The notes beneath the pieces were generated by a model. It was given only the letters and a program-made list of their open reading frames with translations. It did not search any database and was not told the origin of the DNA. This document shows positions 21,628 to 33,158 of a stretch of DNA of 64,000 bases, piece after piece. Both the position numbers and the translations under genes were made by a program. The stretch's first letter is position 1. Each line of letters starts with the position of its first letter. Source of the stretch: Wallemia ichthyophaga EXF-994. Its lineage: Eukaryota; Basidiomycota; Wallemiomycetes; Wallemiales; Wallemiaceae. The DNA lies in NCBI RefSeq assembly GCF_000400465.1, contig NW_008806279.1:479346-543345 (forward strand). The letters run 5' to 3'.

Positions 21628-23028
21628 TTACTTCCTTTCACTGAGGTAGTCAACACCTGGGAGGACATCACCTTGGAGCAATTCAAGAGATGAGCCACCA
21701 CCAGTTGATACGTGAGCCAGAGCATCTTCCTTTCCAGCCTTAGCGACAACAGTAGCAGTGTCACCACCACCGATAATGACGTTCGAACCGTTCTTTTGAG
21801 CTTCGATTGATGCTTCGAGGAGAGCATTTGAACCCTTGGCGTAATTAGGGAACTCGAAAACACCTGCTGGTCCATTCCAGAGGATAGTCTTGGATTTTTT
21901 GATCTCTTCACCGAATGCAGCTGCTGAGTCTGGACCAATATCAAGACCTTCCCATTTGTCTGGGATACCTTCAGACTCCTTGACGACCTTGTTAGCACCG
22001 TCATTTGAGAACTCCTGGGTAATGACGTAGTCGGATGGAATCAATATCTTGACATTGTTCTTGGCAGCCTTCGCCATGATATCGCCGACCTTCTCAAAAC
22101 CTGCCTTGTCAAAGAGTGAGTCACCAATAGCCATACCCTCAGCCTTCTTGAAAGTGTAGGCCATACCACCGCAGATGATGAGAGAGTCGACCTTGGTGAG
22201 CATGTTTTCGATGAGTTGGATCTTATCAGAAACCTTGGCACCACCGAGGATGGCAAGGAAAGGTCTCTCAGGAGCCTCGATAACCTTTGCAAAGTACTCA
22301 AGTTCCTTCTTTACGAGGAAACCGGCAGCTCTAGTGTCAAGCTTGATACCAGAGACAGAAGAGTGTGCTCTGTGAGCGGTACCGAAAGCGTCGTTGACGT
22401 AAACATCGCCGAGCTTAGTGAGTTGTTGGCGGAAGGCGTCAACGGCAGCTTGGTCAGCCTTGATCTTGTTACCGTCAGCGTCCTTTCTCGAGCCTTCTTC
22501 TTCGATGTGGAAACGAAGGTTTTCGAGGAGAACGATGGAGCCCTTTGGAGCTGAGTTGACAGTCTTCTCAACCTCCTCACCAACGCAATCTTTAGTGAAG
22601 ATAATCTTCTGGTTGAGCTGCTTCTCCAATTCGTCAGCAACAATCTTGAGCGAGTACTTGTCGTTTGGCTGGCCATCTGGTCTACCCATGTGTGACATGA
22701 GGACGACAGCCTTGGCGCCGTGTTCTTGGGCGTATTTGATGGTTGGGAGGGCACCAACGATTCTCTGCGGTGTGTGAGTGCTGTGGAGCGTATCACCCAA
22801 ACTTTAAAACTCACCGCTGGGTTTGAAATTTGGCCAGTCTTCTTGTCGAGAGGAACGTTGAAATCCTAGTGGGCGTCAGAGGCGTGTCGATGGCTCTGCT
22901 CAAGACCCACGCAGCGGATGAGGACACGCTTCTCAGCGACGTCGATGTCTGTGATATTCAATTTGCTAGCGAGAGATGTCCTAGGCGGTGTAAGCGTCGG
23001 CTGCAGCCAGTTTTACATTTACAAACAT
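21628..23028 (-). CDS. PGK1: Phosphoglycerate kinase
   Basis: Exons 23028-23027, 22980-22911, 22865-22815 and 22764-21628 give 419 aa (typical 416-418). The glycolytic enzyme transfers phosphate from 1,3-bisphosphoglycerate to ADP in the cytosol. Signatures include LNITDIDVAEKRVLIR, DFNVPLDKKTG, LMSHMGRPDG, LLENLRF, LAILGGAKVSDK, WNGPAGVFE and the nucleotide-loop GGGDTATVV. The first exon contributes only AT: the start codon is split AT|G by a 46-nt GTTTGT...CCTAG intron. No in-frame ATG exists without splicing. The second junction gives RCDFNVP where RVDFNVP is usual, which could mean the donor is misplaced by a few bases. Upstream sequence is a typical leader (CATCAAAATG). Confidence 0.93.
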
Positions 23029-23334
23029 TTTGATGTTGGTGGTCGTGATGAGAGATATGATCCAGACGGACGAATCCGTTTTCGTGGATTTGAATGGCTT
23101 GTTTCCGCCGATGTTGAGTATTTGGCTGTCATTTGTGGCTTATTTACACGCCCGCTCAGTTCCCTGCCTAAGGCTTCTCCTCCGCCGCGATTAGTCGTCT
23201 GTCCGGCGACAAGGACAGCAGCCGAATAAGGCACCCGAGAAAGGCACAATTCATGTGCCAGTATAGCCGCGGCTGTCCTCGGGCTAAACCTGGGTAAATT
23301 TGAAAGAGTCTCAATATGTCTTTGCATTGTTTTG
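23029..23334 (-). promoter_or_regulatory. PGK1 promoter interval
   Basis: This 306-bp space lies between the PGK1 start and the stop codon of the ING-type gene. It holds the promoter of a normally very strongly expressed gene. It is CG-rich around 23140-23290, with no TATA box I can name near the start. An open frame across it on the minus strand looks spurious. Confidence 0.5.
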
Positions 23335-24314
23335 TTACAGATTAGGCGTGGCAGGGGTATTTGAAGAGTCATTCACATCATTCTTCTGGCTATCTTCATT
23401 CTCGCCGTTCTCTCTGTCGTCATCCTTACTCTCGCCCACCTCCCGCTGCTGCTGGCAGAACGAGCATACGAAATCTCCATTGGGTGCGTCTTCGAGACCT
23501 ATGCACGCAAGATGGAACCACTGGTAGGGGCATTGTTCTGGGTGTGTTGAGTAAGCAACGCTGAGCTATAAAGTGCTATAAAGCGCTATTAACGCGCCAT
23601 TTACCCACCATTATCGCATCCCACCATATCGCCAAAACTGACTTGATGGCAGAAGCAGTAACGCTCATCGTCTTCCTTCTTCTCCTTCTCCGCTCTCTCT
23701 TGCTCCTCTCTGACGGCGCGAGAACGGAGTCTGGAATCGCGTTCCTTTTTCAGCTGCTCGTTGTGCGATGGCTGTGTGCCCGGCCTGACGCCAATCTGGA
23801 GCTCTGTCTGCTGGTTCTCGATGCCAGTCTCGATGAGCTTGATATTGCGTGCAATGATATCACGCAGGCTGGTCGCTATCGATACTCTCTCCTCGGATAG
23901 CCGCTGGGCGTCTGTGCCGTAGTTGCCGAGTTGGTAAAGAAGTTTGCTCGTGTGCGTGGGTGGTGTGTTGTCGAGTCTCCCCCGTATATAGCCCAACGTA
24001 TCCTTCTCCAAGTTTGCCAAGTTCTCGCGCTGTACCCGAGTAACTTGGTTTAGAAGACCGCCGCTTCGATAAACCTCAGCGGGGAGTTGTTCCGTAGCTT
24101 CTGTGGGTGAGCCCGCAGCACTCTCACGCTCACACCTACTCACTGGCCACATTCGAGCTGTACACTTCCTGCCAAAGATCGTTGATATGCTCAAAATCAT
24201 CGTGGCTTCATTGGACGCGTCAATCGCGTGCGTGGATATAAAGCACACATACATTTCATCGGGAAGGTCGGCGCCTTCTTCTACGCCTTTCTCCACGCGT
24301 TTCGTCATGGTCAT
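23335..24314 (-). CDS. ING-family PHD-finger chromatin protein
   Basis: Exons 24314-24253, 24205-24144, 24100-23609 and 23537-23335 give 272 aa. Splicing rebuilds an ING N-terminal helix region (LPDEIHDDFEHINDLWQEVY, then ATEQLPAEVYRSGGLL). A coiled-coil middle and basic Lys/Glu segment follow. The C-terminal PHD finger is at about residues 190-235, with YCFCHQVSFGDMVGCDN then EQCPYQWFHLACIGL and VCSFC. Such fingers bind the histone H3 tail with K4 methylation, and ING subunits direct acetyltransferase (NuA4/NuA3) or Rpd3 deacetylase complexes. I cannot say which of Yng1, Yng2 or Pho23 it equals. The C-terminal 25 residues are acidic. It lies 31 bp from the mS45 stop codon, same strand. Confidence 0.88.
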
Positions 24315-24345
24315 CACAATGATAGCAGCACAAGAATGTAAAATA

Positions 24346-25275
24346 TTAATTTCTGGACAAATTTCTACGCTGAGTGGTTTGTGAGGTGTCTATAAATTCC
24401 CACTTGTCCTTCACAGTAACCCCTTTACCCTCGTCGGCTTCTTTTTTAGGTTTCTCGGCCGCAACTTTGTGTTTCTCTTCGAGGGTGGACTCGTATTGCT
24501 CGGCACTCTTCTTTGCCTCTTCAGCCTGGTTGCTGTCAAGTGCGAGGAATATATTCTGCTCCGCGAGCGACGTCTTGTGACTAGAGCGTGGGTTTGAAGG
24601 GAGCACGCCTGCAGCTGGTTCTGGATGTACCTGAGCTGGTTCTGGGTCGACCTGCTGCGTCTTGCTAACCAGATCCATCACCGCGACGTCGTCCTTGAGC
24701 TTGGTGTTGAGTGACGCCACCCCGAGGTGCTTTTCCATTCCCTTGAGGTGCTCGAGCTGGAGTGTGCGCCCTTCATCCACCCAGCGTTTCTCAACCGCCT
24801 TGAGCCTGAGCAGCGCGTGTATCCTGTCAACGCTGACCTTGAAATCCAGGCTGAGTTTTGTGGGTGTGTACTTGTGCGGGTCTGATTCGTTGAGCGAGTG
24901 TATTCTCGTTTTGAGTGCGTCGCTCAGAGGCGGCGGAGGTTTAAAAGTGGGGTTAAGAGGGAATGGAGTATTGCCTATCCAATTTGGCCCTGTCCTGCCA
25001 TGCCTATAACTCAATCCATCACCTTTTTCAAGCCAATTCGTCACTGAGGGATCCATTCGCTGTATTCTTGGACCACCTTGGGCTGATGGTGGCTTCTCGC
25101 CCAATGGAAGCCTCTTTGGCGCCTCCACCGCTGTACCCGCTTGTCCTGGCCGTGAGCGACCCTTTCCTGGGGCTGGCGGTGCGCCGAGAGTTGATAGATC
25201 TGGTGGCAGTTGGCGTGGTGGACCTGATACCAGCAATTTCGTTGTTGAGTGGATGCACCGAATTTGACTTGTCAT
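24346..25275 (-). CDS. Mitochondrial small ribosomal subunit protein mS45 (Bot1/MRPS35-like)
   Basis: A single exon encodes 309 aa. The N-terminus (MTSQIRCIHSTTKLLVSG) looks like a mitochondrial presequence. The Bot1/eukaryotic mitochondrial regulator domain spans roughly residues 85-190, with NPTFKPPPPLSDALKTRIHS, LSLDFKVSVDRIHALLRLKA and WVDEGRTLQLEHLKGMEKHLG. The C-terminal third is charged and probably helical. In fission yeast, Bot1 is a mitochondrial ribosomal protein needed for respiration. It is divergent from the PIF1-type helicase with 99 bp between starts. Confidence 0.85.
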   Translation of the reverse strand: MTSQIRCIHSTTKLLVSGPPRQLPPDLSTLGAPPAPGKGRSRPGQAGTAVEAPKRLPLGEKPPSAQGGPRIQRMDPSVTNWLEKGDGLSYRHGRTGPNWIGNTPFPLNPTFKPPPPLSDALKTRIHSLNESDPHKYTPTKLSLDFKVSVDRIHALLRLKAVEKRWVDEGRTLQLEHLKGMEKHLGVASLNTKLKDDVAVMDLVSKTQQVDPEPAQVHPEPAAGVLPSNPRSSHKTSLAEQNIFLALDSNQAEEAKKSAEQYESTLEEKHKVAAEKPKKEADEGKGVTVKDKWEFIDTSQTTQRRNLSRN

Positions 25276-25301
25276 CGTTGTAGCTCAAGACGACGGCGAT
25301 T

Positions 25302-25328
25302 CGATAATTTCGATAATTTCGATAATTT
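25302..25328. repeat. Triplicated 9-bp repeat in a divergent promoter
   Basis: CGATAATTT is repeated three times in perfect tandem, within the 99-bp spacer between mS45 and the PIF1-like gene. Confidence 0.85.
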
Positions 25329-25374
25329 GAAGGGAATTTGAAGGAAATCTGGATAAATTATCTTTAATATATCA

Positions 25375-27041
25375 ATGGCAGCATCTCCAGCTTCTTCTGC
25401 AGCACCAACTGCACCTGCAGCCCCACGGTCTTCTTCGAAGCGCAAAAGCAGCGTTTTAGAGTGGGTGAAAGAGCGAAAGAGTGAAATCGTTGCACAGCTC
25501 ACACGCGATCCCCAGCCAGCCCTCTTATGACCTCAAAAGCGCGTCTTACTTTCCCCCTCTCTCTCCCGCCCAGCAAGCCAGTCTAAATGCAATCCTCCAA
25601 GGCAAATCAGTCTTCCTCACTGGCGCTGCCGGTAGTGGTAAGAGTTATCTGCTCACATGCGCCATCGACGCCTTACGCGCCCTTCATGGCCGAGGGAAAG
25701 TAGCCGTAACGGCAACGACTGGTGTGGCAGCTACCCAATTATCGGGCACTACAACACACAGCTGGTCCGGCATCACCAACTCGAGTCTTTCAGTCGCCGG
25801 TCTCGTCGTCAGCATCAAGATGGACAAGGCGAAACTGGCCAAGTGGACGGCTACGCGCGTGCTCGTAGTGGACGAGGTGAGCATGCTCGATGGACTATTC
25901 CTCGACAAGCTCAACCAAGTTGCCAAGCGGGTGCGCAGACGTGACGAGCCATTTGGCGGTATACAGTTGGTGTTGTGTGGCGACTTCTACCAGCTGCCGC
26001 CAGTGGCTGCTGGGAACAGCCGGCGTATTTTCGCTTTCGAGGGCAAGGCGTGGCATGAGTGCGGTCTTATCACCCTCTCTCTCCCATCCTCCTTCAGACA
26101 GGCGGGCGACGAGGCGTTTCAGAATATTCTCATCGAGGCTCGTACTGGCAAGCTGAGCGATGCGAGTGTACTGGCGCTGTATGCCGTTCAGAGAAAACCT
26201 CCTGCTAGAAAACCCCTTCAGCCGCTGCAGGTGTGAGTCGCGATGTGTTTGCAGTGCTCTCCTCACTCTTCACACTCCACAGGTTCGCTAGGAGGGCGCA
26301 CGTCGACGCCGCTAACCGCAGACAGCTCAATAATCTCAACAAACCAATACATTACTTCAGCGCAAAAGACAAGCTAGTGAAACAGGGTGCAGTCAGGAAT
26401 GTAAAAATGGCACTCAACGCGGCTATGCCTATTCCAGAACAAGTCGAATTGGCAGCAGGTGCGCAAGTCATGCTCGTCAAGAACCTAGACACAGGTAGGG
26501 GATTAGTAAATGGCGCAGTCGGGGTGGCTGTGTCGGTGGGTACATACACCAAGCTCAGCGAGGAGAAAGAAGACAATGAGAATGAGAATGGAGATGGAGA
26601 TGGAAATGAATGGATGATAATCCCTTCACTCACGTCCTCCAGAGGGCGCAAAGTGGTGTACAAACCGATGAGCGATTCCACACAAACCAAACAAGGCAAA
26701 CAAGGTAAAGTAGGCGTGCTGGTGCAATTCAATAACGGATTGCGCGGGCTAGTCGAGTCCGTGAAGCAGGAGATGGAGGATGACGTCGGCGATACACTCG
26801 CTACTCGCTTTCAAATCCCACTCGTATTGGCTTGGGCGACGACCATACACAAATCGCAGGGGTAAGCGTTTTGTAGTACGATTGAAATACCTTTCCAACT
26901 TGCTAAAACCCCGCCAGCCAAACTCTCCCTTCTATAACGGTGCATTTTCAAGACATATTCGAACACGGCATGGCTTATGTTGCTCTGTCACGCGTTAAAT
27001 GTCTTGATGATTTGAATATCAAGGGGTTTGAAAAAAGGTAG
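25375..27041 (+). CDS. PIF1: PIF1-family 5'-3' DNA helicase
   Basis: Four exons (25375-25460, 25516-26232, 26283-26861, 26918-27041) give 501 aa. The N-terminal ~30 residues are Ala/Ser/Pro-rich. Helicase motifs in order: I (LTGAAGSGKSYLL, about residue 60), Ia (ATTGVAATQL), II (VVDEVSML), III (LCGDFYQLPPV), IV (LSSSFRQ-type, here LPSSFRQAGD), V (TTIHKSQGQTL) and VI (MAYVALSRVKCLDDLNI). An acidic Asn/Glu insertion sits near residue 360-380. Pif1 helicases unwind G-quadruplexes, restrain telomerase and maintain mitochondrial DNA. At ~500 aa it is shorter than yeast Pif1 (~860), lacking a long N-terminus. The junctions at V|FARRAH and G|QTLPS are confirmed by motif continuity. Confidence 0.9.
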
Positions 27042-27188
27042 GAAATGTAGCTATTCGGCGTATCCCACTAATCACACTTCAAAGCCGGTTCATTGTAGAT
27101 AAAAAGGTTGAAAATTTTGACAATTCATTAATGCAGATGAATATATGAATAAATAGTACATAAATAGATACAAGTAATAAGTAATAAC

Positions 27189-28382
<1,194 letters not shown>

Positions 28383-29417
28383 ACTTGTTTCTCATGCCTA
28401 AATCTTTGCAAGGACGTCTAATGTCTTACGCCATTTCAAAGTGTATCCAAGAGCAATCGCAATAATGGTCTTAACATTATTTGATGCCTTAAAATTACAA
28501 TCATGCTATATAGAAGTCTATAAATCTCAACCGCATTTCCATCCACATTTTCTGATTTTTCGAAATGCACCTGTGAAGCCAAAGTCCTGATTTCAGAGTT
28601 GGATTGGCTTGAATTATTGGGATATTTGAGTGCTTGCGGTCTCTATCGCCTTGTGCTAGTAGCTCGTATCGGATGGACGCGTTAGATTCTCCGTGTATGC
28701 TCTATTGGTGCTAAAGAGTGACGTCGAATCGCCACTTCAGAAACTCTTTCAGGGCGAGATATTAATCGAAGGGATGTGCATTTAACCTTTTCTCATCCAA
28801 ATCTATCGAAATTACCTTTTATTTGGAGAATATTAAAACTCCGAAGTCGGCCAGTTAGGATCATATCACTGTCATCTTTGGAAATTTCAAGTCTGTGGAT
28901 ATTGTATGTATGAAGGAAATAAAAATGTTTTGAATGCTTACACCTTAATAATGTTAAAAGTACTCCGAAATTTCCCAGATTGCCATTATTATTCATGGCT
29001 GTATGTCACTTTTACATTCACTGATTCGGTATAGCAAATTAATTCCCTCAAGTTATTAAGACTGTTATTTTAATCCTCAAGTACTGGAAGCATCGCTCAA
29101 ATATCTCTCTAATATCACTCCTTTTGGCCCAATGTCTCCCAAGATAAAAGTACGGCATTCAGTGGCAAAAATGTAAATCGCGCAACTGGCTACTGAATGA
29201 AATTGTTTACGTCACTGGAAACCCTAGCGAAGGTTGAGTTGCCTGAACTCATCCGCTGCTGACGCACCCACGTTATCCAACTGTAATCGGGAGCTATCTC
29301 GAGCCGGCTCTCAAACCAACGATCATCTTCGGCCTTTTCAAATTTAAGAAAATTATTATCCTATTGAATTAGCTTTCCTCGGAAATTAATATAGCGACTT
29401 CCTTCATTCCCCAAATC
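28383..29417. other. 1.0-kb non-coding interval
   Basis: Between H4 and the DHA2 transporter I see no supported gene. A 67-codon minus-strand frame at 28793-28996 has no recognisable family. The right end, from about 29200, should contain the transporter promoter, which includes a GCTGCTGACG stretch near 29260. No repeats or RNA genes recognised. Confidence 0.5.
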
Positions 29418-31181
29418 ATGAAGCCCGCCAAATCACCGGGCATAGAGAAGAAAGCTTTCAGAGGACAGTGGAGGAAAGATGAGAAGGCGCAAGAGATCCC
29501 TGATAACAATATGTTTATTGTCTTTCCGTGTATCATGGCAGCCACCTTCTTGTGTGCGTTGGACTCTACCATCATAACTACGGCACTTCCAAGCATATCC
29601 GCAGACTTGCAAATGGATTCCGCTGAGTACTCATGGGTCGGCGTGGCTTATCTTCTCACAAGTTGCGCGTTGATCCCGGTCGTTTCCAAAGTGGGAACGA
29701 TAGTCGGCGAGAAGCTGATATTTATTGTCGGAATTCTATGTTTCTGTTTGGGTAGTGGCCTTTGTGCAGGTGCAAAGTCAGGGTTTTGGCTATGTATCGC
29801 CCGCGGAGTGCAGGGATTAGGCGGCGGAACTATTATGAGCTCCGTCCAGATCGTCATCTCGCTTATTACGGAATTGAGCAACAGGGGTCTCTATAGCGGG
29901 CTAATAGGTAGTGTATGGGGTATCGCTTCAGTGTTAGGGCCGTTACTAGGAGGCGCAATCACCGAACATGCCAACTGGCGCTGGTGTTTCTGGATCAATT
30001 TACCAATATCCGCAGTCGTTATGGCAGCCTTATGCTATTTCCTCAAACTGAGCCCGCGAGAGAGGCCAAATTGGAAGCAAGTATTGATACAGTTTGATTA
30101 TGTCGGTTTAGTTTCAATTCTCATTGGTTCGGTGTGTTTGATACTTGGCTTTTCAATAGCCTCAAACTCTGGCTGGCAGAATCCAGCTGTGATCGCGTTG
30201 GTCGTGGTAGGTGGTGTGGTAACAATTTTTTTCGGTGTATGGGAGACATACACAACCAGTTCTGCAATAATTCCGCCTCGGCTGTTTAAAACGCTGACAA
30301 CGACTAGCATCTTGATCGGCAACTTGTTCCATTCCATTGGCTATCTGGCCAGTTGCTACTATTTACCCGTCTTTTTTCAGGTAGCCGATGGTACAGGGCC
30401 GTTAGAGTCAGGAGTCCGGCTTCTTCCTTACACCCTGGGAGCGAGTGTTGTCTCCATCGTCTGTGGTTTGCTGGTTGCTCGGTTCCACAAGTACCGCATC
30501 ATGATCTGGCTGAGTTGGGCGATTCAAGTGCTTGGCTATGGATTGATGACAACGCTTCGGAATGACTCTAACACGGCTAAGCAAATCCTTTACATCCTTG
30601 TAGCGTCATTGGGCGTTGGGTGCTTGTTTCAGGTTCCTTTGTTGGCCATGCAGTCAAGCCTGCCCATTGTTGACGTTTCTACTGGGACGGGAGCATATGT
30701 GTTTGTGCGAAGTCTTGGTGGCTGCATTGCGATCTCCGTATCTGGAACCATTGTTTCAAATGTGTCAAAGAAGAAGTTGCAGAACATCCCCAACGCTGGA
30801 TCTCTTGTTGGATTAAGCACAGAAAACCTCACTGATATAAAGAATATGCAGCCAGAGTCGTTGAAAGTACAAGTACAGGCTGCTTACTCGGAGGCGATTG
30901 CTAAAATCTTCATCATGGTTGTGGTTTTGGCTGGTTGTGGCTTGATTTCGTCACTTTTTATTAAGCGGTATGAAATGCGAACAAATACTGTTAAAAAGGG
31001 TGAGCAGAAAAATGTGGAGAAGACAGAAGACGAAAATACAAAGCAGGAAGAACACACAGAGCAGGACGAGCCTACAGAAAAGGATGAGCACACAGCGCAG
31101 GACTCTAAGAAGGATATGAATCCAGTATCATCCAATGAGTCCTCCACTATAGCATATAGCGATGGAAAGGAATCGAACTAA
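29418..31181 (+). CDS. DHA2-type major facilitator drug:H+ antiporter
   Basis: A single intronless exon encodes 587 aa. About 14 hydrophobic segments are predictable from residue 32 to 515. The family signatures are LDSTIITTALPSISADL (motif D1), then ARGVQGLGGG and motif C GSVWGIASVLGPLLGGAI, then NWRWCFWINLPIS. A cytosolic C-terminal tail (about 520-587) is highly charged with repeated EQDE/EKDE-type blocks. DHA2 pumps export toxic compounds, mycotoxins or drugs at the plasma membrane; the substrate cannot be inferred. Lack of introns contrasts with most neighbours and may reflect recent acquisition or retroposition. Confidence 0.9.
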   Translation: MKPAKSPGIEKKAFRGQWRKDEKAQEIPDNNMFIVFPCIMAATFLCALDSTIITTALPSISADLQMDSAEYSWVGVAYLLTSCALIPVVSKVGTIVGEKLIFIVGILCFCLGSGLCAGAKSGFWLCIARGVQGLGGGTIMSSVQIVISLITELSNRGLYSGLIGSVWGIASVLGPLLGGAITEHANWRWCFWINLPISAVVMAALCYFLKLSPRERPNWKQVLIQFDYVGLVSILIGSVCLILGFSIASNSGWQNPAVIALVVVGGVVTIFFGVWETYTTSSAIIPPRLFKTLTTTSILIGNLFHSIGYLASCYYLPVFFQVADGTGPLESGVRLLPYTLGASVVSIVCGLLVARFHKYRIMIWLSWAIQVLGYGLMTTLRNDSNTAKQILYILVASLGVGCLFQVPLLAMQSSLPIVDVSTGTGAYVFVRSLGGCIAISVSGTIVSNVSKKKLQNIPNAGSLVGLSTENLTDIKNMQPESLKVQVQAAYSEAIAKIFIMVVVLAGCGLISSLFIKRYEMRTNTVKKGEQKNVEKTEDENTKQEEHTEQDEPTEKDEHTAQDSKKDMNPVSSNESSTIAYSDGKESN

Positions 31182-31420
31182 CGCGTATGGATTATTTATT
31201 TGTTTACATTTTGGGTATAGACTTTATTTTATGCATAAAGTTGATAAATTTAACTTATGAATGCTGCCGAGTCCGAAGTGGCGTACACGGGAAGCAGGAT
31301 TGATAATCGGAGAGCGGGATTGTAGAACTAAAAATTAAAATCCGCGAACTCGGAATTTTACTGAGGCTGCGTCATTCTGACGTTTTAATCTTCTGCCTTC
31401 TGAGCGCATGCTGTGTGTAT

Positions 31421-31550
31421 GCCGATAGCTACGTGACTAGGAACGAGAGTATTCGAGAACCAACATTCAGCGTTAAGATCAACTGAATGCAACGATAGCG
31501 TTGAGAATTAATAGCCGACTTTGTCTCTCTAACCTCAACCACCAAGACGA
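31421..31550 (+). promoter_or_regulatory. Shared promoter module, copy A (YTP1-like gene)
   Basis: The ~128 bp from 31423 to 31550 is nearly colinear with the reverse complement of 57107-56981 upstream of the copper ATPase. Blocks such as ACGTGACTAGGAACGAGAGT, AACTGAATGC, TAGCCGACTT and ACCTCAACCACCAAGACGA are identical or nearly so. By eye identity is about 80% with one indel. It contains TCAGCGTTAA at 31467-31476, which fits the reverse of the Ace1/Amt1 copper-response consensus HTHNNGCTGD. It ends 18 bp before the ATG. Confidence 0.75.
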
Positions 31551-31568
31551 AGCAATCTGCAAACGCAA

Positions 31569-32964
31569 ATGAGCTTTCGAAGAGCGATAAGCACGGCAGC
31601 CACGCTTACAAGTCTTGCGACGCTTACGGCGGCACACGCGGGCCATCATCACGCCGAGGAGGGATCAGAGATGAACAAAGTGCCGCTCGACTGGATAATA
31701 ATCGTGCACATCGTAACGCAGGTGCTTGTGTGGCTCGTTGTGTTCCCGATTGGCATGGTTCTCGGCAGCACCCGCTCCAAATGGCACGTACCCGTGCAGA
31801 GTGCGGCGATGCTGGTGACAGGCTGTCTGGGCTACCTCAGTGGCATGAAGCACAAAGGGCGGCAGTTCCCGAGCTCAGTGCATTCTACCATGTCAGTTAT
31901 TCTCATTTTCTATCTCGTCGCGCAGGCAGCGATGGGTATCTTCCTCAAGCTGCACGTTATGGAGGACACCAGGCTCAGATCGTGGATCGTGAAGACGCAC
32001 GGAATTACCGGTAAAACCTTTCCTATCGTAGGCTGGGTACAGGTCGTCTTCGGCATCGCGACTGTCGGGTCGTACTGCCGTGGCGGCAGTCTCGGACAGT
32101 GCTTGGCACATTATGTGAGGTTAACGTTGCGTTGTTAAACTCAGTTTCTTACTGCTTTTCAGATTATGGGCTCTGCTTTTATCTGGTATGGTGTCTTGTA
32201 CGCCGTACTGCTGCACATCGGCGCACAGTCAGCCATTTCGAGAGGTGGAAGCCAGGAGATGGTCGATTCAACAGTTATCATGCTCTGGGGGATTGTGAAC
32301 ACCTTCACTGAGCACCACGGCGGGCCATGGACCCACAAGGATCTCCAGCACACCATGCTCGGCGTGTTGTGGTGGTGTGGCGGTGCGCTCGGCATGTTCA
32401 TGTCGCGCAAAGGCACCAGATCAATTATACCCGCTGGGATTATTATCATGACAGGATACGTGATGAGTGGGCACGCTCAAAGCATGGAGATTTCCACAAA
32501 GGTGAGTGAGGGCATCGGGAATAGCTACGCACAATACTCAACGCTCGCAGATCCACGCTTTATTCGGATACACGCTCATGACGGCAGGGGTGACGAGGAT
32601 CATCGATATCTGCTTCATAAGCAATCAGGAGGAGTCATATAGCCTGCGCACGTTCCAGCATCTGCCGCCGTACCTCCTCATACTCTCAGGATCGTTGTTC
32701 ATGAGTGCAACTGACGAAGAGCTCTCGGTGGCGGACTCGCACAATTTCGACCACGCAACGTACGCAATGGTGATATTCTCAATATCTTTCTTGCTCTACT
32801 TGCTGGTGACAACAAACATGAGCCTTTACATGCATCTTACGCGGGGCGGCGGGGTTGGAGATAACAAAGACACGGAAATGCAGCACTACGAGAGGCTTTC
32901 GGTGGAAGAGAGACAGAGGCAACAACCAGAGACGATATTCGACAGCTCAGAGGAGACGCGGTGA
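31569..32964 (+). CDS. YTP1-like multi-spanning membrane protein
   Basis: Exons 31569-32114, 32163-32501 and 32551-32964 give 432 aa. An N-terminal signal peptide (ISTAATLTSLATLTAAHA) is followed by a histidine-rich GHHHAEEG segment. About ten hydrophobic helices follow, in the order of the fungal DUF2427 plus Ytp1 C-terminal domains. His residues occur in or near membrane helices (IVHIVTQ, KTHGITGK, FTEHHGGPWTHKDLQHTM). Ytp1 resembles mitochondrial electron-transport membrane proteins but has no established function. Here the His-rich start and a promoter nearly duplicated from a copper ATPase suggest a metal-linked role; that is inference. The C-terminal ~50 residues are cytosolic and polar. 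Confidence 0.85.
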
Positions 32965-33158
32965 TTCTAGTGCTTTGTAGGCGTGAATATTTTACACTTT
33001 AATTTCGACAACGTTGCTTGTGTTAGACCATCATAGATAACGTATTTCCAGTACTGCAGACAGTGAGGAGCGCGGAACGAGCTCGGTTCGTGCTAATGGC
33101 TGCCACAGGTAATTGGAATATCTCTACGGCGTAGCAGCTGTGGCCATTTAACAAGTAC

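Noticed and set aside
23019-23372. Minus-strand open frame upstream of PGK
   Set aside because: It covers the PGK promoter and overlaps the end of the ING-type gene. No recognisable family.
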